Shown: positions 5,324 to 10,985 of the stretch, one piece after another
How positions within the stretch are numbered: position 1 is the stretch's first letter
Layout of the letters: each line of letters starts with the position of its first letter
Assembly: GCA_965371325.1 (NCBI GenBank)
Contig: CBDUXZ010000029.1
Coordinates: forward strand, 1-10,985
Origin: CBDUXZ01 sp965371325 [NCBI: uncultured bacterium]
GTDB taxonomy: Bacteria > JAUYMQ01
Direction of reading: 5' to 3'
DNA: 10,985 nucleotides
Position numbers and translations under genes: made by a program
Notes under the pieces: generated by a model
Seen by the model: only the letters and a program-made list of their open reading frames with translations
Databases searched by the model: none
Told to the model about the DNA's origin: nothing

Positions 5324-8300
5324 ACGGGACGCCTGTGGCGTTGGCTTCGTCGTCGACATCCGGGGGAGGAGATCCCACGAGCTGGTTCAGAAAGGGCTTC
5401 AGGTCCTCGTCAACCTGACCCATCGCGGCGCGACGGGCAGCGATCCCGAGACCGGTGACGGGGCGGGTATCCTTCTTCAAATTCCCCACGAGTTCTTCAA
5501 GAAAGCCTGCTTGAGACTCGGGTTCACGCTACGGGAACCGGGATCCTACGGCGTGGGCATGATCTTTCTGCCGCCGGATCCGGAAAAGCGAAAGCGCCGG
5601 GAAGAGATCGTGGAAGCGGTGATCGCAGCCGAAGGGATGGTGCTACTCGGGTGGCGCGACGTGCCGACGGATGAGACCAGGATTGGACGACTTGCGCGGG
5701 AGGTCAAGCCCCACATCCGGCAGGTCTTCGTTGGAAAGGGCCCGGGTGTTCCTGATCATGACGCTTTCGAGCGGAAGCTCTATGTCATCCGGCGGCAGAT
5801 CTCGAAGGGCGTTTTTGCCGACGACCGCGAGGGTGCGACCCACTTTCACATCCTCAGCTTCTCGTCCCGAACGATCAACTACAAAGGACTCCTCTTGGCC
5901 CATCAGATCAGAGGTTTCTACAGGGATCTGACCGACCCGAGCTTTGTGACCGCCCTTGCGCTCGTCCACCAGCGGTACAGCACGAACACCCACCCGACAT
6001 GGGATCTGGCGCATCCCTACCGCTGTATTGCCCACAATGGGGAGATTAATACGCTGCGGGGGAACCGGAACTGGATGCATGCGCGGCAAGCGATTCTCCG
6101 ATCGGATCTCTTTGGCGATGATCTGAAGAAGATCTTCCCCGTCGTGACCATGCGTGGCAGCGACTCGGCTACCTTCGATAACGCCCTCGAGTTTCTCATG
6201 CTCACCGGGCGATCGATCCAGCACGCCGTCATGATGCTCATTCCCGAGGCCTGGGAGGGGCACGAATCGATGGACGCGGACAATCGCGGCTTCTACGAAT
6301 ATCACTCCTTCCTGATGGAGCCTTGGGACGGACCTGCTTCGATCGCTTTCACCGACGGTGTGCGTATCGGTGCGGTTCTCGACCGCAACGGCCTCCGCCC
6401 CTCCCGCTACGTCGTCACGAAGGACGACTTCGTGGTGATGGCCTCCGAGGTGGGTGTCCTGCCGATAGAGCCGGAGGACGTCGCATACAAGGGCCGGCTG
6501 CAGCCGGGCCGCATGTTCCTCATTGATACGGAGCGCGGCTGCATTGTGGACGACGAGGAGCTGAAGGAGGAGATGTCGACGCGTCGGCCCTATCGTGAGT
6601 GGGTGGAACAGAACCGGATCCGCCTCGATGATCTCCCCCCCGCCACGTCGCCCTACGAGCGGAATCCCGAACCCCTCCTCCAGCGGCAGCAAGTTTTCGG
6701 CTACACACTGGAGGATCTGCGCATCCTGCTCGCTCCCATGGCGGTCGACGGGAAAGAGCCGGTGGGCTCGATGGGCGACGACACGGCCCTCGCCGCGCTC
6801 TCTGATCGTCCCCGCATGCTCTACGACTACTTCAAGCAGCTCTTCGCCCAGGTGACCAATCCGGCGATCGATCCCATCCGGGAGGAGCTCGTGATGTCGC
6901 TCCGCAGCACTCTCGGAACGGAGCGCAATCTGATCGATGAGACCCCGGAACACGCGAGATTGCTTGCCCTCGAACATCCTGTTCTGACGAACAACGAGCT
7001 CGAGCGGATCCGGAATATTTCCATGCAGGGCTTCGCCGCAATTACGCTCCCCACGCTCTTCAAGGTGGGGGAGGGTGCGGGGGGATTCGAGGCGGCATTG
7101 GACAAGCTATGCGCCGGGGCCGCAGCTGCGGCGCGGTCCGGCAAGAACCTTCTCATCCTGAGTGATCGTGGAATCGGTCCGGAGGTGGCGCCGATCCCGG
7201 CCCTGCTGGCTGTGGGGGCGGTGCACCACCACCTCATTCGTGAAGGGCTTCGCTCGACCGTCGGCTTGATCCTCGAGACAGGCGAAGCGCGTGAGGTCGC
7301 GCACTACGCGCTGCTTATCGGTTACGGCGCCGGAGCCATCAATCCATATCTCGCCTTCGAGACCGTTCTGGATCTGCAACGGGACGGAAGCTTTGTTCCC
7401 GCAACGGTCAGCCCCGGTGAGGCGGCGACGAACTACGTAAATGCCATCAAGAAGGGGTTGCTTAAGATCTTCTCCAAAATGGGTATTTCGACCCTGGCGA
7501 GCTATCGCGGCGCGCAGATTTTCGAGGCGATAGGACTCTCGAACGTGCTCGTTGGGAAGTATTTCACCGCCACCCCCTCGCGTGTCGATGGCGTCGGACT
7601 GGAAGTGCTTTACCGGGAAGCGGCGCTTCGTCACGAGCGGGCCTTCGGTTTCGAGGCCGGGAGCGGGTCCGACTCCAATCTCGACCCCGGCGGTATCTAT
7701 CAATGGCGGCACGACGGCGAGAAACACATGATCAACCCGGAATCCGTGGCGAAGCTTCAGCATGCCGTGCGTCAGGAGAGCTACGACACCTACAAGGAGT
7801 TCTCCGAAATCATCAACATGCGAAGCGAAACGCTCTGCACCCTGAGGGGGCTGCTGAAGATCAAGAATGCGGAAAATCCGGTTCCGCTCGAGGAGGTCGA
7901 GCCTGCGTCGGAGATCGTCAAACGCTTCTGCACCGGCGCCATGTCCTACGGCTCGATCAGCAAGGAAGCCCACGAGAACCTTGCCATCGCGATGAACCGA
8001 ATCGGCGGGAAGAGCAACACGGGCGAGGGGGGTGAGGATCCTGTCAGGTTCACACCTGATCGGAACGGTGATATGCGGCGAAGCGCTATCAAGCAGGTGG
8101 CTTCCGGCCGCTTCGGCGTAACCAGTTATTACCTGGTCAATTCCGACGAGATGCAGATCAAGGTTGCCCAGGGGGCCAAGCCGGGCGAGGGCGGACAGCT
8201 TCCGGGCGGCAAGGTCGACAAGATTATCGCGAAGATCCGCTACTCGACGCCCGGCGTGGGACTCATCTCCCCCCCGCCGCACCACGATATCTACTCGATC

Positions 8301-9821
8301 GAGGATCTCGCGCAGCTTATCTACGATCTGCATTGCGCCAACAACCGCGCCAGGGTGAGTGTCAAGCTGGTTTCCGAAACGGGGGTTGGGATCATCGCGG
8401 CGGGCGTGTCGAAAGGAAAAGCAGACGGCGTTCTCATCTCCGGGCATGACGGCGGCACGGGCGCGTCTCCACAAAGCTCCCTCAAGCACGCCGGTGCGCC
8501 CTGGGAGATCGGGCTCGCCGAGACCCAGCAGGCGCTCGTCGTGAACGATCTCAGGGGGAGAATTCGCGTCCAGGTCGACGGCCAGTTGAAGACCGGGCGC
8601 GACGTGGTTGTCGGAGCACTGCTTGGCGCGGATGAGTTCGGGTTTTCCACCGTGCCGCTGATCGCGAGCGGTTGCGTCATGATGCGCGTCTGCCACCTGA
8701 ACACCTGCCCCGTCGGGATCGCCACGCAGAACGCGGAGCTTCGGAAGAAATTCGAGGGGAAGCCCGAACATGTGGTCAATTATTTTCTCTTCCTCGCCGA
8801 GGAGGTCCGGGAGTTGATGGCCGCCATGGGCGTCCGTAAATTCGATGACATGATTGGCCGCGTGGATCTGCTCAACCCGATCGAAGCGATCGATCACTGG
8901 AAGGCGAAGCGCATCGATTTCTCCGACATCCTTCATTCGCCTGAAGCGTCGCCCGAGGTTGCCCGGTACTGCGTTGAGAAGCAGGACCACGGCCTGGCTG
9001 ACGCGCTGGACAACAGGCTTATTGATCTCGCCCGGGAAGCGCTCGAGAGCATGCGGCCCGTCCGGATTGAAGTGCCGATCCGGAACATCAACCGCACGGT
9101 GGGGACGATGCTCGGGGCGGAGATCTCGCGGCGCCACGGTCTCGAAGGACTCCCGCAAAACACGGTCCGCTGCAACTTCACGGGCTCGGCGGGGCAGAGC
9201 TTCGCGGCCTTCGGACCCCACGGGCTCACGATGATTCTCGAGGGTGACGCAAACGACTACATCGGCAAGGGTCTCTCCGGCGCGCGTGTCATCGTATATC
9301 CGCCGAGGCGCTCGACCTTCAATCCTGCCGAGAACATCATCATCGGAAACGTGGCTCTCTATGGCGCCACGGGTGGCGAGGCGTTTTTCAACGGCCTTGC
9401 GGGCGAACGGTTCTGCGTGCGCAACAGCGGCGCGCGTGCGGTGGTCGAGGGCGTTGGTGATCACGGATGTGAGTACATGACCGGTGGTCTCGTCGTCGTG
9501 CTTGGAAAGACCGGGCGTAACTTCGCTGCCGGGATGAGTGGCGGAATTGCATACGTGCTGGACGAGAGCGGCGACTTCCACACGCGGTGCAATCAGGCGA
9601 TGGTCGATCTGGAGTCGGTGAGCGAGAAGGAGGACGTGGAGGTTTTGCACGACATGATCGAACAGCACTTCCGGCTCACCCGGAGCGCCCGTGCCGAGCA
9701 GGTCCTCGAGAAGTGGCACAGCATGCTTCCGAAGTTCGTGAAGGTCATGCCGGTTGATTACCGAAGGGCGCTGGAGGAGCTGGCGGCCGAGCAGGCGGAG
9801 AAAGAGGCGACGCGTGGGTAA
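5271..9821 (+). CDS. gltB: Glutamate synthase, large (alpha) subunit
   Basis: The large subunit of GOGAT takes the amide nitrogen of glutamine, channels the ammonia internally and forms glutamate from 2-oxoglutarate at an FMN site, with electrons from GltD. From ATG 5271 it has 1,516 residues, normal for the family. A 21-residue propeptide precedes CGVGF, so Cys22 becomes the N-terminal nucleophile after cleavage. The class II amidotransferase domain (about 22-440) shows [16 protein letters not shown] and [12 protein letters not shown] with AHNGEINT. The FMN/synthase domain (about 840-1,250) shows [10 protein letters not shown] (914-923), [12 protein letters not shown] (from 969), [11 protein letters not shown] (1,057-1,067) and the 3Fe-4S ligands Cys1135, Cys1141 and Cys1146 (C-x5-C-x4-C). 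The C-terminal beta-helix domain carries Gly-rich repeats such as [11 protein letters not shown] and [11 protein letters not shown]. The Shine-Dalgarno is weak (AGGCAGG at 5261-5267). A TTG at 5268 adds one residue but is unlikely. It overlaps gltD by 8 bases. Confidence 0.98.
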   Translation: MRKIGLPRKQGLYDPAFERDACGVGFVVDIRGRRSHELVQKGLQVLVNLTHRGATGSDPETGDGAGILLQIPHEFFKKACLRLGFTLREPGSYGVGMIFLPPDPEKRKRREEIVEAVIAAEGMVLLGWRDVPTDETRIGRLAREVKPHIRQVFVGKGPGVPDHDAFERKLYVIRRQISKGVFADDREGATHFHILSFSSRTINYKGLLLAHQIRGFYRDLTDPSFVTALALVHQRYSTNTHPTWDLAHPYRCIAHNGEINTLRGNRNWMHARQAILRSDLFGDDLKKIFPVVTMRGSDSATFDNALEFLMLTGRSIQHAVMMLIPEAWEGHESMDADNRGFYEYHSFLMEPWDGPASIAFTDGVRIGAVLDRNGLRPSRYVVTKDDFVVMASEVGVLPIEPEDVAYKGRLQPGRMFLIDTERGCIVDDEELKEEMSTRRPYREWVEQNRIRLDDLPPATSPYERNPEPLLQRQQVFGYTLEDLRILLAPMAVDGKEPVGSMGDDTALAALSDRPRMLYDYFKQLFAQVTNPAIDPIREELVMSLRSTLGTERNLIDETPEHARLLALEHPVLTNNELERIRNISMQGFAAITLPTLFKVGEGAGGFEAALDKLCAGAAAAARSGKNLLILSDRGIGPEVAPIPALLAVGAVHHHLIREGLRSTVGLILETGEAREVAHYALLIGYGAGAINPYLAFETVLDLQRDGSFVPATVSPGEAATNYVNAIKKGLLKIFSKMGISTLASYRGAQIFEAIGLSNVLVGKYFTATPSRVDGVGLEVLYREAALRHERAFGFEAGSGSDSNLDPGGIYQWRHDGEKHMINPESVAKLQHAVRQESYDTYKEFSEIINMRSETLCTLRGLLKIKNAENPVPLEEVEPASEIVKRFCTGAMSYGSISKEAHENLAIAMNRIGGKSNTGEGGEDPVRFTPDRNGDMRRSAIKQVASGRFGVTSYYLVNSDEMQIKVAQGAKPGEGGQLPGGKVDKIIAKIRYSTPGVGLISPPPHHDIYSIEDLAQLIYDLHCANNRARVSVKLVSETGVGIIAAGVSKGKADGVLISGHDGGTGASPQSSLKHAGAPWEIGLAETQQALVVNDLRGRIRVQVDGQLKTGRDVVVGALLGADEFGFSTVPLIASGCVMMRVCHLNTCPVGIATQNAELRKKFEGKPEHVVNYFLFLAEEVRELMAAMGVRKFDDMIGRVDLLNPIEAIDHWKAKRIDFSDILHSPEASPEVARYCVEKQDHGLADALDNRLIDLAREALESMRPVRIEVPIRNINRTVGTMLGAEISRRHGLEGLPQNTVRCNFTGSAGQSFAAFGPHGLTMILEGDANDYIGKGLSGARVIVYPPRRSTFNPAENIIIGNVALYGATGGEAFFNGLAGERFCVRNSGARAVVEGVGDHGCEYMTGGLVVVLGKTGRNFAAGMSGGIAYVLDESGDFHTRCNQAMVDLESVSEKEDVEVLHDMIEQHFRLTRSARAEQVLEKWHSMLPKFVKVMPVDYRRALEELAAEQAEKEATRG

Positions 9822-10985
9822 GGTTACGGGATTCATGGAGCTCGAGTGGCAGATGCCCGAGAAGCGTTCGGTCGAGAAGAGGCTGAACGACTACCTCGAG
9901 GTCTACGAGGGCTTCACCGAGGAAAAAGCCCGCGAGCAGGGATCCCGGTGCATGGATTGCGGGGTTCCTTTCTGCCACAACGGCTGCCCGCTGGGGAACA
10001 TCATCCCTGACTGGAATGATCTGGTCTACCGCGGCAAGTGGGAGGATGCGATCGCGCGGCTGCATTTGACGAACAATTTTCCCGAGTTCACGGGGCGCTT
10101 GTGCCCGGCTCCCTGCGAGGCGGCCTGCGTCCTCTCGATCAACGACAAACCGGTGACCATCGAGATGATCGAGAATGCCATCGCGAACAGGGCCTGGAAA
10201 GAGGGATGGGTGAAGCCCGTGCCTCCCCAGCATCTCACCGGAAAGCGGGTTGCGATCATCGGCTCCGGACCGGCGGGACTGGCGGCGGCCCAGCAGCTGC
10301 GTCGTGCGGGGCACAGTGTGACGGTCTTCGAGAAGTGGGATCGCCCCGGCGGCCTTCTTCGATACGGCATTCCTGATTTCAAGATGGAGAAGGGCGTGCT
10401 CGACCAGCGGCTCGAGCAAATGGCGGCGGAAGGGGTCGAATTCCGGAGCGGTGTGCACGTGGGCGTGGATGTCAGTTTCGACGATCTCAGGAAGGAGTGC
10501 GACGCCATGGTGATTGCCATCGGGGCGGAGAAGTCGAGGGACCTTCCCATTCCCGGCCGCGAGCTCGATGGGGTTCACTTTGCGATGGAGTTCCTGCCGC
10601 AACAGAACAGGCGGATCGCGGGCGATACGATTGACTCCGCGGAAAGCATTCTGGCCGAAGGCAAGCATGTGGTGGTGATCGGCGGGGGCGACACGGGCTC
10701 CGACTGCATCGGAACCTGCCACAGGCAGGGGGCGCTGAGCGTGACGAACCTCGAGCTGCTCGAGCGGCCGCCGGATGAGCGTTCCCCCCGCAGCCCCTGG
10801 CCGGAATGGCCGCTGGTTCTCCGCACGTCGACCTCCCATGAGGAGGGTGGGGAGCGGTTTTTCTCCGTCATGACGAAACGCTTCGAGGAAAGCAACGGGA
10901 AGGTCAGCGGCCTCGAGATCGTGAAAATCAGGGTCGGCGAGAAGGATACCCGCCACGGCCGGTTCTCCCGCTGCCAGGCCTTCGA
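9814..10985 (+). CDS. gltD: Glutamate synthase, small (beta) subunit, 3' end outside window
   Basis: GltD oxidises NAD(P)H on FAD and passes electrons through 4Fe-4S clusters to the GltB FMN. The frame is open from GTG 9814 to the right edge: 390 complete codons of about 470-490. GTG 9814 is chosen because the product starts with the family-typical MGKVTGFME and AAAGAGG lies at 9801-9807. The N-terminal Fe-S domain has Cys46, Cys49, Cys54 and Cys58 ([13 protein letters not shown]) and Cys97, Cys101 and Cys105 (CPAPCEAAC). The FAD dinucleotide-binding motif [10 protein letters not shown] is at 150-159, followed by [29 protein letters not shown] is at about 235-248, and the NAD(P)H-binding motif GGGDTGSDC at 290-298. 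The missing part should hold the rest of the second nucleotide-binding region. GltD-like modules also occur in other oxidoreductases, but the overlap with gltB settles the identity. NADPH or NADH preference is not decided here. Confidence 0.97.
   Translation, partial: MGKVTGFMELEWQMPEKRSVEKRLNDYLEVYEGFTEEKAREQGSRCMDCGVPFCHNGCPLGNIIPDWNDLVYRGKWEDAIARLHLTNNFPEFTGRLCPAPCEAACVLSINDKPVTIEMIENAIANRAWKEGWVKPVPPQHLTGKRVAIIGSGPAGLAAAQQLRRAGHSVTVFEKWDRPGGLLRYGIPDFKMEKGVLDQRLEQMAAEGVEFRSGVHVGVDVSFDDLRKECDAMVIAIGAEKSRDLPIPGRELDGVHFAMEFLPQQNRRIAGDTIDSAESILAEGKHVVVIGGGDTGSDCIGTCHRQGALSVTNLELLERPPDERSPRSPWPEWPLVLRTSTSHEEGGERFFSVMTKRFEESNGKVSGLEIVKIRVGEKDTRHGRFSRCQAF

Noticed and set aside
5643-6977. A 444-codon open frame on the - strand opposite the gltB amidotransferase domain
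   Set aside because: Same antisense effect; no family motifs and no separate start context.
7107-9836. A 909-codon open frame on the - strand opposite gltB
   Set aside because: It is the antisense of a gene with strong motifs throughout. Long antisense frames arise readily in GC-rich genes because stop codons are rare there. The translation shows no recognisable domain and has unusual His/Arg/Asp composition.
9745-10956. A 403-codon open frame on the - strand opposite gltD
   Set aside because: The + strand encodes an unmistakable GltD here, with Fe-S cysteines and both nucleotide-binding motifs.

Overview
The window is GC-rich bacterial chromosomal DNA. All well-supported genes lie on the + strand: the 3' end of smc, ftsY, glpK, a glycerophosphodiester phosphodiesterase gene, gltB, and the 5' part of gltD, which runs off the right edge. 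There are no transposases, integrases, phage genes, CRISPR arrays, tRNAs or rRNAs. The lineage cannot be fixed from this sequence. High GC, an smc-ftsY neighbourhood, a membrane-anchored FtsY with a Pro/Ala-rich linker and an about 1,500-residue GltB fit several GC-rich Gram-negative groups, for example Deltaproteobacteria-like lineages or related candidate phyla. That is inference only.

Layout. 1-1018 encodes the C-terminal coiled coil and ATPase head of SMC. 1019-1161 is a leader with a plausible sigma70-type promoter in front of ftsY (1162-2415), the signal recognition particle receptor. 2416-2514 holds a T7 tract and a perfect 8-bp inverted repeat ahead of glpK (2515-4005). A cytoplasmic GDPD-family phosphodiesterase (4020-4808) follows glpK after 14 bases. 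4809-5270 has no confident gene. It carries a consensus-like -35 box, several strong inverted repeats, a nine-C tract facing a strong Shine-Dalgarno sequence, and two overlapping low-confidence short reading frames, one ending in a TGATG overlap with the gltB start. gltB (5271-9821) and gltD (from 9814) overlap by 8 bases and form the glutamate synthase operon.

Function. SMC (chromosome condensation and segregation) and FtsY (membrane protein targeting) are housekeeping. GlpK and the phosphodiesterase both yield sn-glycerol 3-phosphate, from glycerol and from glycerophosphodiesters respectively, so they form a small lipid-turnover or glycerol-salvage unit. GltB and GltD together make glutamate from glutamine and 2-oxoglutarate, the second half of the GS-GOGAT ammonia assimilation cycle.

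I did not find a new defence, mobile or biosynthetic system. The part most worth a second look is the about 460-base region in front of gltB. The next are the changed allosteric positions of GlpK and the inverted repeat in front of glpK.
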